Positions 9,945-21,722 of a DNA stretch of 64,000 bases are shown in pieces. Each line of letters starts with the position of its first letter. Positions within the stretch are counted from its first letter, which is position 1. The notes below the pieces were generated by a model. That model was not told the DNA's origin and ran no database searches. It worked only from the letters and a program-made list of their open reading frames with translations. Where the stretch lies: the NCBI GenBank assembly GCA_001414345.1, contig LLCB01000271.1, positions 1 through 64,000 of the forward strand. Reading direction: 5' to 3'. This stretch comes from Hymenoscyphus infarciens. Taxonomy: Eukaryota > Ascomycota > Leotiomycetes > Helotiales > Helotiaceae. Position numbers and translations under genes: made by a program.

Positions 9945-10855
9945 TCAAATTACATCTCCAAGTTCTCTAACCCCCTCCCCACACCCCCTCCAGTTCCAAG
10001 TAAGCCCCCTTCCCCCCAAAAATAGACCCCCACAAAATCCCAATCCCAACAACTGTGACCGGTATGGCAGTAACCAAATAAAGCAAGAACCACTCGCTAA
10101 GCCCCCACGCCCCCTTATTACCGCCAAACTGAAAAAAAGTAGTACTAAGCACTCCACTGATATAACTTGGCGGCAAAAACAACAAGTGCTAGAGCGGAAA
10201 TCACTTTCATAGTCTGACTATCTTGTTTAATAGCTTTTGCGATCTTCGACAGAGAGTCGGCCTTCGTCTTGGGATACCAAGTTAAAAGCCAACTATATTT
10301 CATTTTTTATCCGGGCAGTGTAAGCGAGACAGCGAGAGTGATCTGCCAAAATCTTCAATGTTCTAGGAGTTTTTATCAGGTAGAAGATGGTGTGGTGGAG
10401 CCAGATTGCCGGTGGTTCAGATCCTGCCACAAGCAATTGTCCCGCAACCTGCTCGAGATGTCTCATCTCCAATGGGTCTTTGGGGGGTTCTCGCTCTTCC
10501 GGGATAATCTGCTCAAAGAAATCGAGATGTTCCACAGCTCCTTTGCGCCTTACACGCTGCTCCTACTGTTGGCTGCTGGATTTTCTGATTTATGAATGGT
10601 CTTTCATCGAAGCGAATGCTAGAAACAAGTACTTGAATAGGGTAAGGAAGACGACACTTGGATTACTACGAGAGCTTTATTGAAATCGGAGAGTATGGTT
10701 AGGCACGGCGGGTCTCTCACTTGTTGAAGGTTAGTTGCTTTTGCTCTTTTCAGCCTTTCTTTACCTGAGGGGACTTCTTACTTCGGAGGCCCTCCCAGGT
10801 GTCCGGGGTGGCATCGGAGTGGCGATCCAGGGCTGCCGAGAGCTTAAGCGAGATC
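9945..10855 (-). pseudogene. CorA-like membrane protein, C-terminal remnant
   Basis: Read on the minus strand, three frames together resemble the C-terminus of fungal CorA-like proteins. One carries KNEI, a stop, then LAFNLVSQDEGRLSVE. A second continues with SKIAKAIKQDSQTMKVISAL. The third gives FLPPSYISGVLSTTFFQF (first membrane segment) and FLLYLVTAIPVTVVGIGILW (second). At least two frameshifts are needed, near 10240-10262 and 10175-10192. The stop at 10293-10295 is TAG, and further stops near 10580-10605 are TAG/TAA, all where CAG/CAA would fit, as expected from RIP-type C-to-T change. A short coding-like stretch ending SKKSPQ before a GTAAAG donor lies at about 10788-10853. The frame is lost upstream where the AT-rich block starts, so the N-terminal part is gone or mutated beyond recognition. 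Family members may transport divalent cations; this copy cannot. Confidence 0.6.
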
Positions 10856-11783
10856 TCCTATATACTCGACTTACTACGTAACTTCTTTAAGTATAGCCTT
10901 ATTAAGAGAGTAATCAATAATATAATAATAAACATAAGTTCTTACTATGTTTAAGTACTTATATTACTAATATCAAACTTTATAAGTAGCTACTTCAGCT
11001 CTTAGCAAGAGACTCTTTATAATAGCACGAATTATATACGACTATCAAAGAGGTATATAGGAGTGCGTTCGGTAGAATGACGTATATAAATGCTAGGCTT
11101 AATACGAGGAAAAGACCAAATTGGCGTTTCATAGCAAGAGAGTAAGAGCATCTATATACAGGAGTTCAGACTATACAAAAGTCCGACAATACTATGCTCT
11201 GAAACCTAAATGATATAGATAATACTAAGTATTCAATGCCGAAACCTAATATGTACGGCAGGTAAACTTCGGCAATTCACGATAACGGGTTTTCAAGATG
11301 GCTAGCTATCACACTCTTTAGTTAAATAGCTTTAATTATTTTAAAGTAATATAATAGACTCTCTAAAGAGACTTCTAGAACTATTAGTAGCCTGAAGAGC
11401 TAGGGCTTCTATATAACAGAAGAGATAGAAGAAGGAAAGAAGTAGAGGCTAGAGAGAGAGAAAGAAGAGAAGGAAAATGTGAAAAACTGAAAAAGTGAAA
11501 AAGAAGAAACTAGATTATAAGAATAACTAGTTTATTATTGATAATTATTAGCTAAATATGTTCTCTTATCTAATAAGGAACTTGATAATTGTTTATTAGA
11601 TTAATAATTAATTAACGAATTAATTTGTGCTTACACCGGTAAATAAGTTCAGCCTAGAAATATAGAGATATTGCTATAAATTTGTTTCAATTCTACGAAT
11701 ATAGATTTTAGATACATAATTAACTTTTTAGAGCTTCTTGTCTAAGACCTCGAATCAGACGAGATTCTGGGTTTGCCTTCCCC
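10856..11783. other. small AT-rich, RIP-like block
   Basis: Base composition changes abruptly near 10855, and CA/TG dinucleotides become scarce. No gene is visible. The block contains one solo LTR (11018-11313) and a purine-rich run at about 11440-11515. It ends at the stop codon of the saponin-hydrolase-like gene. RIP here is less complete than in the two large blocks; some TG and CA remain. Confidence 0.7.
11018..11313 (+). mobile_element. solo LTR with 5-bp target duplication
   Basis: A 296-bp element starts TATAATAGCACG (presumably TG... before C-to-T change on the opposite strand) and ends GCTAGCTATCACA. CTCTT lies immediately on both sides (11013-11017 and 11314-11318). Its first 90 bases (GAGGTATATAGGAGTGCG, then ACGTATATAAATGCTAGG) match the starts of the four LTRs between 16.8 and 24.6 kb. 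No internal region or second LTR is nearby, so it is a recombination product. It is the least mutated member of the family in the window. Confidence 0.75.
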
Positions 11784-13637
11784 TTAAGAATCGTTCAAAG
11801 GTTGCAAATACTCAACACCGTCAATCGTCGTCGTAAGTGATCCGTTCGCAGAAAAAATATTCAGGTTGGCATCTATTTGCGCATGGAACCCATCCGGGCT
11901 CGTCTTCTTAGTGCCAAATACCTCACCAGTCTGAATGATATCCGAGAACCAATCAACATGAATGAGAAAGTAATTTGGCGGGTTGATCTGCGAGGTGGCG
12001 TTCTCATATCCGTCAATGATGTGCCGGTGGTCGTCGCTGAAATTGTTGTATCTGACGGCAATGCTCGTCAAACCGAGCGTGACGTCTGCGAAGCCGTGGG
12101 CCTTGCCGTGGAGCGTGTAGTGTCCAGGCTGGAGCGTATTTTGTGCTGGGATGGCAGCGCCTGGCGGGAAGGATGTTGCCCATGGGATGATATCCGGTAT
12201 TGGGAAAACTGGAATTGGGTTTGTGGGAGCACGGCCGAGTCTTTTGGCGAGCATAACTCGATAGTTTGCACCCCCTTGGGTGGTGGAGACTGGGCACGGG
12301 AGGGGATTGACACCGCCACATGAAGGAGATGTGACGAGAGCTTGCCAATATACAATTTGAGTGCTGTCAAGAGAGAAGCCAGCATCGGCACGGCCGTTCC
12401 AGTTCGGATCGTTGATAGAGCCGGCCGAGAGGTCGCCTGCAGTATTGATGCGCTGGCCGTAGTAGTTGACATCGCTGCGGTCACCATAGAAATCGAGGAG
12501 AATGGGCTGGAAGAAGCGGCGCGGGCCATTGTTTCTGGTTGATACGGCGAGGAGCTCAACCACACTATCAATGAGAGGTGGGATGTCGCGCATAGCAGCC
12601 AGCCACATCTGGCGGTTTGAGCCGCGGGTATCCAAGACGAGATAGTTTTGACCATCAGCAGAAGAGACGATCGGATCCGCATATTCGGGGTGGCTGGTAA
12701 TGCGGCGCCTGACACCCGTCACGACGTGAACGGCGTAGATGTCGATATTGTTCGCCTCAACGTTGCTACCGAGACACAGAATCTCCTCTCCATTGCCAGA
12801 CCATCCGCGAAGCTCGCCGAGTGAGATGGGGTTAGGGTTGATCTTGAGTTCGTTGCCGTCCGCATAGATAGCGGGAAGACTACTCGCTTGCTCCAAGAGA
12901 TTGACATTGACGAGGTCATACCGTGGGACACGAAGGGAACCAGTCGTTGGGCTGGCATTGAATTGGAGCTTTCCCGTGTAGGTGTTTTGACCGCTCTTGG
13001 ACAAGGAACTCCACAGAATATGCGTGTCATCTGGGTGAAGACGCATCTCGCGGGGAGCACCGCCGGGTGCGGATGCATCGGTAGAGACTGGCCAGAAGAT
13101 AGGATAGATATGAGTGCGGTTAGGCGTACACGATGCACCAGCAAGCTGCTCGCCGTCGCAGTCCAGAATATTGTGTCCCCACAAGATCTTGGTGCCGCCT
13201 CGGAAGACATGAGGATAGTCGATTACAGGATCGAGAGATCGTTTGTTTTCGATGGGAACAGAGCAGCTCATACACTTCCAGGCGTCACCATTAGGGAAGT
13301 TGGTACCATTGGCCGTGATGAGTATCACTTGGGCGCCGGAATATATGCTGGCGGGATCGGGGGCAGCAGGAGCACCAGTAAAGTTGACACTGACAACGAC
13401 ATGTTGCCCATCAGGTGTGAAGTCACCAGACTGGAAGTCGTAGTTCTCCTGGTAGTAGATGCAGCCAGTGAGGCGAGGATTGATAGATGCAGTGCAAGTG
13501 CCGACTTCTGTAGTGTTGATTGCCGGTGGAAGCGAGAGTTGAGTGATGTCGAAGAATTCCGGATCCGGTGGATCGGGAATCGTTGTAGCAACAACAACAG
13601 CAGCAGCAGCAGTAGCGAATATGATGTTCTTCGCCAT
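11784..13637 (-). CDS. secreted saponin-hydrolase-like beta-propeller protein
   Basis: One open frame without introns. I chose the third ATG (13637; 617 residues) because it directly precedes a signal peptide, MAKNIIFATAAAAVVVATT. The ATG at 13670 would add 11 residues. The mature start (DPEFFDITQLSLPPAINTTE), conserved cysteine segments (VGTCTASINPRLTGCIYY, DAWKCMSCSVP) and repeated propeller-like blades (DFTPDGQHVVVSVNF, HPDDTHILWSS, LRGWSGNGEEILCLGS, SADGQNYLVLDTRG) agree with fungal secreted proteins annotated as saponin hydrolases. The characterised members remove the glucuronide-linked sugar chain of soyasaponin. The family call is from recall of the sequence pattern, and a generic TolB-like secreted propeller remains possible. 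Its stop codon abuts the AT-rich block, and it diverges from the sugar transporter across a shared 0.9-kb promoter. Many N-glycosylation sequons fit export. Confidence 0.6.
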   Translation of the reverse strand: MAKNIIFATAAAAVVVATTIPDPPDPEFFDITQLSLPPAINTTEVGTCTASINPRLTGCIYYQENYDFQSGDFTPDGQHVVVSVNFTGAPAAPDPASIYSGAQVILITANGTNFPNGDAWKCMSCSVPIENKRSLDPVIDYPHVFRGGTKILWGHNILDCDGEQLAGASCTPNRTHIYPIFWPVSTDASAPGGAPREMRLHPDDTHILWSSLSKSGQNTYTGKLQFNASPTTGSLRVPRYDLVNVNLLEQASSLPAIYADGNELKINPNPISLGELRGWSGNGEEILCLGSNVEANNIDIYAVHVVTGVRRRITSHPEYADPIVSSADGQNYLVLDTRGSNRQMWLAAMRDIPPLIDSVVELLAVSTRNNGPRRFFQPILLDFYGDRSDVNYYGQRINTAGDLSAGSINDPNWNGRADAGFSLDSTQIVYWQALVTSPSCGGVNPLPCPVSTTQGGANYRVMLAKRLGRAPTNPIPVFPIPDIIPWATSFPPGAAIPAQNTLQPGHYTLHGKAHGFADVTLGLTSIAVRYNNFSDDHRHIIDGYENATSQINPPNYFLIHVDWFSDIIQTGEVFGTKKTSPDGFHAQIDANLNIFSANGSLTTTIDGVEYLQPLNDS

Positions 13638-13670
13638 GTTGAAAGACATAACCTTTGCGGCTCTTGCCAT

Positions 13671-14573
13671 TATCAGTGTTCGAAATCACAGAAACTTGGG
13701 AAGATAACGTACTCTTACCCTGCTATACTATTGTCAGAGGCGTCTGGTCGGCACGCCAGTTGGATAGCTGATGCTCGCAAAGGGAATAGAAAATGCGAGC
13801 ACCTTGCCATTTGTACCCTCTTGATCTTGAATCCTCCTGTCCTGCTTTTCTGTTCTTTTCGTCAAGCTGACGTTCATCTCCGCACTCTACCTAGTTCATC
13901 TCCGGGTTTTGCATCGGTTAAGCCATGTCATGTGCATCGCTTCCTTTCCTACAGACCACCCCGCAACCCCGCACCCCCGCATCCCCGCAAACAGAGGTTA
14001 TAATGTGTATATTGTGGAGTAATATTGCTTCGTATCTCGCACCGGTGCGTCCGTGCGTTCGTATGGACTATAATTATAGAAGTATCAGGGCGGCGCTTCT
14101 GGGATTTCCGGATAAACCTCTGTACGAGGTCTCGGAAAAACAAAAGCATAGACGCTAGCGACTGCATACTCGCTCCGTATAAGCTACCCACCTTCGGATA
14201 AACCACCACATGTGTCCATTCTCTATCGCGTGCGCATGCTATGAAGACAAATCCAAGCTTTTACCGCCGCAGGTATGGCAGCCAAGTCTGTGGGGTCCCC
14301 AAGGCACCTCCCCAAGGAAGGGCGCAAGCACATCAGGGGCAATGTTTTGTTGGGTCCTGTTCCCAGCCCCTTGGGAAGACAACTGCAGAATATTGGTTGC
14401 ATGACTTTCGTTCTCTCTCAATCCGAATTGAGCACTGATTCCGAATTGAGTGGCATGGGGGAAAGGCATAAAGACTTCGCATCACTTCCTTGCAGTGCCT
14501 TTCCTTCTTGTTGACAATTCCCTTCAACGTTGACTTCGGGTCGTCAAATCTTCTTCAATCAATAATAGTCGCC
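13671..14573. promoter_or_regulatory. shared divergent promoter with CreA-type motif cluster
   Basis: This gap lies between two divergent genes. CCCCGC, the complement of the GCGGGG form of the CreA/Mig1 consensus SYGGRG, occurs at 13959-13964, 13967-13972, 13975-13980 and 13983-13988, that is, four times at an exact 8-bp spacing. TCCGAATTGAG also occurs twice, about 20 bp apart, at roughly 14420-14450. Glucose repression of one or both genes is an inference from these motifs. Confidence 0.5.
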
Positions 14574-16449
14574 ATGACTTCTCACCTCACGACCGAGAAG
14601 ACTGCCACCCTGACGGACCACCACGAGTTTGTAGATGACGAAGGAAACCCCAAAAGCGCAGACGTGGTGGCCGACGCTGCCACTCAGGGTCAAGCCATCA
14701 CCGGTTTCGAACATCTGACTCCATGGCAAACCGTGAAACAGTTCAAGGTGGCCACCGCGCTTTGCTTTGCTGCTGCTTTCAGTGCGGCAACCGACGGTTA
14801 TCAGGTTGGGTGAGTTTGCAACCAACCAACCAGCCACGATCCTTCTGTTCTCTTGCTTGCTTGCTAGCTTGCTTGCTGTTTGGGGCTAATATCTCTTTTT
14901 GTGCAGTATAAATGCCAGTATCATCGCCAACAAGGGTTTCGTCGGGCAATTCGCCACGGTAAAGAATGCCAATGGCACCCCCGCCCTCGCTTCCCCTATC
15001 CTCAGCGGCTGGTCCTCCATCATGTCCGTTGGTCAGATCATCGGCATGGTCGGATTGTCATTCTGGACTGTGAGATTTGGCAGGAAGATCGCCATGTATA
15101 CCTACTGGCTCATACTTGTGGCGTCCGTCATCGCCGAAACACGCGCCCGTAGCTGGGAGGGCTGGCTAGGCGGGAAACTTCTCGCTGGTATCGGTGTCGG
15201 CAGTCTTCAATCAACCATTCCTGCATATATTTCCGAGTGTGCTCCTCCTCGGATCCGGGGTGGTTTGTTGATGCTCTACAGCTTCTGGTGGACCCTTGGT
15301 TCTTTCTTTGCTCAAGTGGCCCTCAACAGTCTTAACACGAACAACCCGCACAACTACCTGAACCCGCTATATTCACAATGGGGCCAGATTGGCTTGATGT
15401 TTATCATTTACATCTTTCTTCCCGAATCCCCCGCATGGTGTGTCACCACAGGCAAGATGGAGCGTGCCAAGAAGTCACTCTCGTACCTCAATCGAGGCGT
15501 CGAGAATTACAATGTCGAGGCACAACTGGAAATTATTATCTTGAACGTCGAACACGAACGCGCGCTCTCCATCGAGCAGAAAAGAGAGAAGTGGCACGCC
15601 ATCTTCCGAGGCGTCAACGGTCGTCGGACTGTGACCACCCTCTGGACAAACCTCACTCAACAGTTCATCGGTCTCTCCCTCTTCGGCACCTTTGGAACCT
15701 ATTTTTTTCAGCAGGCTGGTCTCAGCAACCCTTTCAGAATCAAGGTCATCACATCGTCTATCCAGATCGCGACTGTTATCGTTGTCGTTCTTGTTGCTGA
15801 TAGGATCGGCCGTCGATATATCGCTTGCTGCGGCACAACCCTATCCTGGCTTGCTTGCATTGCCATTGGTATCCAAGGTGTCGTGCCGACTACCAATGCC
15901 TCTACCTACATCTTCATTCCCTTCGCATGCTTGTGGAGTACGTATTACCTCTTAACACTCTCCTCTTGTTCTCCGAAGTCAAGAAAGACTTGCTGATCGT
16001 TCACAGATGTCGGGCTCGCCGCCAACGGTGCTACTGGCTGGGGCTTTATCGGCGAGATCTCCTCCCAGCGTCTCCGTCCCTACACGGCAGGATTCGGTGC
16101 CGCAGCGACCTGTGTGGTCGGTATTGTGATGAGCGTCCTTGTCCCGTACATGACCAATGTAAACATGTGGGACTGGGGTCTCAAGACCGCCTGGTTCTAC
16201 GTTGGTGTCGGCGCGCCGTTCACGCTCGGCATGTGGTTATTGATTCCTGAAACAAATGGGTAAGTTCAGAGCGTACATTTCTTGCGTGTTGGTATTTGAG
16301 GAAAACCAGGCTGACTTTCACATAGCCGCTCTAGCGCTGAACTAGACGAGCTCTTCGAGCGTGGTATCAAGCCGTGGCGATTCCATAAGACGGAGACTGC
16401 GACCCAGCGTATTCTCAAGGACCAGGACAGGGAACAAGAAATCAAATAA
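14574..16449 (+). CDS. MFS sugar transporter (sugar porter family)
   Basis: Four exons (14574-14809, 14907-15937, 16007-16259, 16326-16449) encode 547 residues. The introns are 97, 69 and 66 nt, with donors GTGAGT, GTACGT and GTAAGT. The signature set of sugar porters is complete: DGYQVG in the first membrane helix (end of exon 1), FGRK in the first cytoplasmic loop, PAYISECAPPRIRG (184-197), PESPAW (251-256), DRIGRR (377-382) and PETNGRSSAELDELFERG (from 503). About 12 membrane helices are expected, with a soluble N-terminal tail of about 65 residues, so it is a plasma-membrane proton-sugar symporter or facilitator. The overall pattern is closest to the maltose/alpha-glucoside permease group, but substrate cannot be read from sequence. 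It is divergent to the saponin-hydrolase-like gene. Intron 1 holds a GCTTGCTTGCTAGCTTGC run. Confidence 0.9.
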
Positions 16450-16795
16450 GTAGTCGACGATTCGACCTCAGTTGTAAATGAACCTTTAATATTAGTATAA
16501 GATGAACACGGGGTAGTGTAGTTAGTTAAGTCCACTAGTAGGTGAAGCAATTGACGATGTGGTCCGTGTATATAATATACTTATGCTTAGTATAAAAATG
16601 AAAATAATATTATCTTATATCTAGCTACGCTAGCTACGCTAAGTGCTAACTCTAAATAAGCGAGAAAACGGACTATTAAGAGTATAGAGATAGCGAAAGC
16701 ACTTAGAGCTAAAATAGTCGTCGGTTTTATCTTATATAATCTCTTAGTTTAGCTATCTATAAAATAGAAACGTAATATTTTAGTAAGAGCTAAAT

Positions 16796-17108
16796 TATAA
16801 CGGTACGAAACATATATTACTAGAGAAGAGGTATATAGAAGTGCGTTTAAGATAGAACAACGTATATAAATACTAGGTACTAATATAGAAGAAAAGAATA
16901 AACTAGCCTTTTCTAACTCTAGAAGAGTAGGCTACTATATATAAGAGGTTTAGATAAAAAGGTCTAAAACTAACTAACGTTATACGTTAGCTAATATAAA
17001 AGCCTAAACCTACGTAATCTTCCTAAAATAGATATTATAAGATAATAACTACTAAAACCTCTCTATATAGTAGATACTCCTAGCTATCTAGAATAGTATA
17101 CTATTATA
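16796..17108 (+). repeat. 5' LTR of outer element (313 bp)
   Basis: It pairs with 24292-24604 at identical length, with scattered transition differences such as TATAACGGTACG against TATAATAGTATA. The internal sequence that follows, a TCTC run then GAAAAAGACTTGTCTTCGAG, has a counterpart just after the inner 5' LTR. Confidence 0.85.
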
Positions 17109-18923
17109 TCTCTCTCTCTTGAAAAAGACTTGTCTTCGAGTCTATCTATATTATTATTTAAGGTTGAATTATAATAGTATAAGTAGTATAATATTTATTA
17201 TAAGTAAGAAGTTAAGATATTAGTACTAAGTCGTATTTATAGATACTTATAAAAGAGACTTTGTTTTTAATCCTTTAATATTAAAAGTAAGTATTTATTT
17301 GCTTAAAAGAATATAGTCTAATCTGTCTAGTAGATTAGAGAAAGCTTAAAGTAAAATTAGAAAAAGTTTAAAAGTTAAAAGTAAATTTAAAGTAGAGTTA
17401 GAAGTTGTTTAGTTAAGAGGTAATAATAACTTAGTTAAGAGCTTACTTTAAGAGTATACTAATTTATATCTAATTTAAATTTAAATAAAACTTCTAGGTC
17501 TAGCTAGAAGTAAAAGAAAGTAAGACTCTAATTAGAGTTAGTAGGGTTTTAGATAGTTAAAAGCGAAGTTGTTTCCGAAGTTATTAAGTTTTACTATCTA
17601 AAGTTTAAGATAATAAAAGAGGTAGTTTTAGCTAGTTAAGAGAGTTATTACTAAAGGTGTTATATTACCTTATTCTCTTTTACGTTTTAGGTCTAAATTA
17701 GAGTATTTAAGAACTTATTCGTTATCTTCTAATTTCGATTCTACTTAGTCTAATTCTACTTTAAAAGTAGTAGAAGATTCGCTATCGTATTATAGAGAGT
17801 TTAGTTCTATATTAGATAAGAAGAGAGAGGTATTTTAAACTATAGTATTAATATGTCGTAACTTAGTGTTTTAGTATATCTCCTTATCTAAAGCTAAAAG
17901 ATTAGACGCTATTTTAATAAAGTTATAGTTTTATTATCTCTTTCTTAAAGTAGCTAAGTTTTAGAGCTATAGTATAATCTTATTTTATATTTAAAAGAAC
18001 TATTCTAATTCTAGTATATCTCTAAGTATAGCTATACTTAAAAAGCAACTCTTAAAATTAGTAAAAGTTTCTTTAACGTCTTCTTATTCTATTTATAAGA
18101 GTATAAAAGTATTCTAAGTATTCTCTATTTCGTAACTAGTTAAAAAGTAGGTATTTAAAAGAGTAACTATGTCTTCTTAATCTTTAAAAGCAAGGTCTAA
18201 CTCTAACTTAGACTAGTATCTAGGCTTAAGGTAATTCTTAGCTAGCTTAGATATTATATCTTAAATAAAAGATTTACGTATTAGAAGTAAACTATAGTAG
18301 TTAGTATTTATATAGAGTCTATCTTATACTAATATCTTCTATTATTAGTATATAGGTAAAATACTATTAGCTAATAGTTTAATCTTTTTAGTTATCTTAC
18401 TTTTTCGTTAGAGAGTATTCGAAGTAGCTTCGGTGCTATATTAGATAGAGGTAGAATATTAGAAGGCATTAGAAGCAGCTGCTCGTAGCTAAAAGAGATA
18501 TGAATTAGAGCTTAGAAGCAGAAGAGGGTTTAATTAAAGAGGGTTTAAAAGAGAGTTAGATTAGAGAGAGTTTAGAGGTAAAGCGATTTATTAAATTTAA
18601 ATTATAAGTTCGCTTACTCTTCTTTCTAGCTTAGCTAGCCGATTCTTTAGTTCTTAATTTTCTACTTCTAAAGCTTATATAACTAACTATATCTAGTCTA
18701 TATTTAAGAAGTCTTACTTATCTTTGTTTTATTAAGATCTTCTAAATCTTAGTATATAGCTACTATTTAAGTAGCTTTTAGAAGAGTGTCTTTTAGTAAG
18801 AGAGGTAGCTCTAGAAGGTGTTTATTACTTAACGCCTTATAATAAAGCTAGTTTAAAGAGATCTAAGATCTCTTAGAAATTTAATATATTAATATTAATT
18901 TTTAAGAGAGAGAGATAAGATTA

Positions 18924-19399
18924 TATAATAGCACGAAATATATATAACTATAGTAGAGGCATATAGGAGTACGTATAGTAGAATAACGTATATAGATACT
19001 AGGTACTAATATAGAAGAAAATAATAACTATCTCTCTTCTATACCGAATATAAACGTCTATATATAAGAGATTAGAAGCTTCTAAGTTCTAATAACAATA
19101 ATAACCGAGCTCTGCCTAATATAGCTAATACTAAATAATAAGAGCTAAAAAGCTAAATATATAACCTCTAAACCTTTAGAAAGCTAAATATATAATATCT
19201 AACTCTTAATCTCTTCTATATATAAATATTAGATATTAATACCTTTAGCACTTTACTTATATAAGTATTAGTTATTTATAATCTCAGCTCTAGGTATATT
19301 AGAGGTATTAATAGTACTTAGAAGTATTAGCAGTTTCACAAATACTAATAATTTAAGATAGTACTATTATATAATAATCTAGGATAACGTACTATTATA
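18924..19399 (+). repeat. 5' LTR of inner element (476 bp)
   Basis: It differs from 23472-23946 by one base of length and mostly by transitions. Its termini form a 12-bp inverted pair (TATAATAGCACG / CGTGCTATTATA as preserved between the two copies). Confidence 0.85.
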
Positions 19400-21488
19400 T
19401 CTCCTCTTCTTTAAAAAGACTCGTCCTAAGTCTTTAGTTATTAATTAGCCTAGTATTAGGTTAATTAGAGTATTATTTATCTCTTTATTATAAAGAATAT
19501 AATTTATCTACTATTATAGTATCTAGTAGTTAGAGTAGAGTTAGTAGCTAGTAGTATTATTATTTAAGAGCTAATCGCTCTTTATTTACTACTATAAGCT
19601 ATATAATAATAGGATATAAACAGAAGAGAGGCTAATAATTAGCTATTAGATAGAAAGTAGTACGCTACTATAGAGTTATCGTATTCTTACTATTATTATA
19701 TATTATAATAGTAATTATTAAGTAATAAATAATAATCGTAAAGCAATAGCTATTATTATAAGTAGTATATTAGTAGATGACTTTTCTCTAATTCTAACTT
19801 CTCTTCTTCTTTTCTTTTTATCTAAATAATATAAATAGTAAGAATACCTTCTAATTAAGTATATTCTTATATACTAACTTATCTCCTAAAACATATATAT
19901 ATATTATATATATATATATAAAAGTAAGTTCTTCCTTTCTTAATTAGACCTAATTTAGAGCTAATCTAATATAACAAAATGCCTCTTCTATATTCTCCTA
20001 GTATACTTCTAGCTACTTACTAAGTCTACTATATTTAGTACCTTTAAGTAAAATCTTAGAACAGAGATTATATATACACTTTTAAGAAGCTAAAGTTAAA
20101 GAAGTATAAGTACTATAATAAGTAGAATACTATATATATCCTAGTAAGTTTAATCTTAAATATATACTAAATTCGTTCTAACTTAGGTAGTTACTATAGT
20201 TTATTAAGAAGGAGTTTAGTAAGCTTAAGCTTAAAGAAGAGAAGAGAGAGATTAAGAAAGCTACTAAGGCTTTAAATAAGATATTAGTTATTACTAGTAT
20301 AAAGGTATTAAAGAATAGTTTAGAGATATAGTTCGCTCTCTTAAAAGAGACTTAGGCGCTTTATACTAAGGTTATTATAAGTACCTCTTACTTATTAGAA
20401 GGGTTTTAGTTACTAATATTTAATAGTTCTTACGCTATACTATAGAGAGTAGGACTTTTATCTAAACCTAGGTTTAGGTCCTCTTTAAGGCCTATCTAAA
20501 GAGTTTATAAGCGTCTCCTTTAAAGCTAGTTATAGGAGGTCGCTAAGATAAGAAGCGTCCTTATAAGAAGGAGGTAGTAGAGGAAGAGCTGATTTAGGCT
20601 CCTTATACTTAAGAGAGTAGAGAGGAGGATAATAAGTTAGAGAAAGGAGAGGCTATAGCCTAGAGAGGGTTAGTAGGCTCTGTTTTAGTAGTAACTTAGT
20701 CTTAGTTCTTTACTTTATTAATTTTAAATATTCCTACTAGTTAGTGTTTTATCTTAGGTTTTTATTATAAGTTCCTTATTAAAGATAACTAGAATTAGAG
20801 AGTATTAATAAAGTTTTATAAATTAACTCTTTTACTTAATTCTTATCTAATTCCTATATATTAAGCTATTTAAAGAGGTATTAGAGTAGTCCTAGCTCTT
20901 TTAGATATTTAGTATAAAAGTCTCTTAGATAATATAGTAAACTCTAAAAATTATCTATAAGATACTAAGTAGAATCTAAATTATATCTAACTTTATAAAT
21001 ACTTATAAAAGAGACTTCGTTTCTAATCCTTTAATATTAATATATAAGTATCCGCGTTTACTAAAAGAGTATAGTCTAATCCTATCTAGTAGGTTAGAAA
21101 AAGTTTAAAGTTTAAAGTTTAAAAAGTTTAAAAAGTTTAAAGTAGAGATAGAGGCGAATTTAGAATAGAGTTAGAAGCGAATATTAAGAGGTAACGTTAT
21201 AAGTAATAGTAATAACTTAGTTAAGAGCTTACTTTAAGAGCGTGCCGATTTATATCTAATTCGAAAAATTTACTAAAAGAGTATAGATCTAAAAAAGTTT
21301 AAAGTAAAGTTAGAACTAAAAAGTCGATAATATCGTAGATAGTAATAACTTAGCTAAGAGGTTACTATTCTTTTAAGAGCGTACTAATTCGATTTATATC
21401 CGATTTAAAAGTTTAAATAAAAAAAGGACTTCTAGCGTTACTAAAAGTAAAAAGAAAGTAAGAAAAACTCTATACTAGAGTTAGTAAG

Positions 21489-21722
21489 GTTTTAGCTAGT
21501 TAAAAGCGAAGTTGTTACTAAAGTTAAAAATACTATCTAAAGTTTAGAATAATAAAAGAAGAGGTTTTAGCTAGTTAAAGACGAAGTTATTACTAAAGTT
21601 TATTAAATTATCTAAGTATATAGAGATAATAAAAGAGGTGGTTTTAGCTAGTTAAATAAACTTAATACTAAAGTTATTAAAGTTAAAATTATTATCTAAC
21701 GTTTAAAATAATAAAAGAAACA
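21489..21722 (+). repeat. tandem repeat of about 75-80 bp inside the inner element
   Basis: Three consecutive units begin GGTTTTAGCTAGTTAAA at 21489, 21563 and 21640, and each ends near AATAATAAAAGA. Related units occur in the outer element at about 17548-17640, so the array predates the nesting. Confidence 0.7.

Noticed and set aside
10269..10683. Plus-strand frames opposite the CorA-like remnant
   Set aside because: The minus strand carries family-like motifs in three frames; the plus frames have none.
12068..12715. 215-codon minus-strand frame
   Set aside because: It lies inside the saponin-hydrolase-like gene in another frame and has no motif.
12888..14003. 371-codon plus-strand frame
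   Set aside because: It is antisense to the saponin-hydrolase-like gene, whose minus-strand frame has a signal peptide and family motifs; the plus frame is an open shadow.
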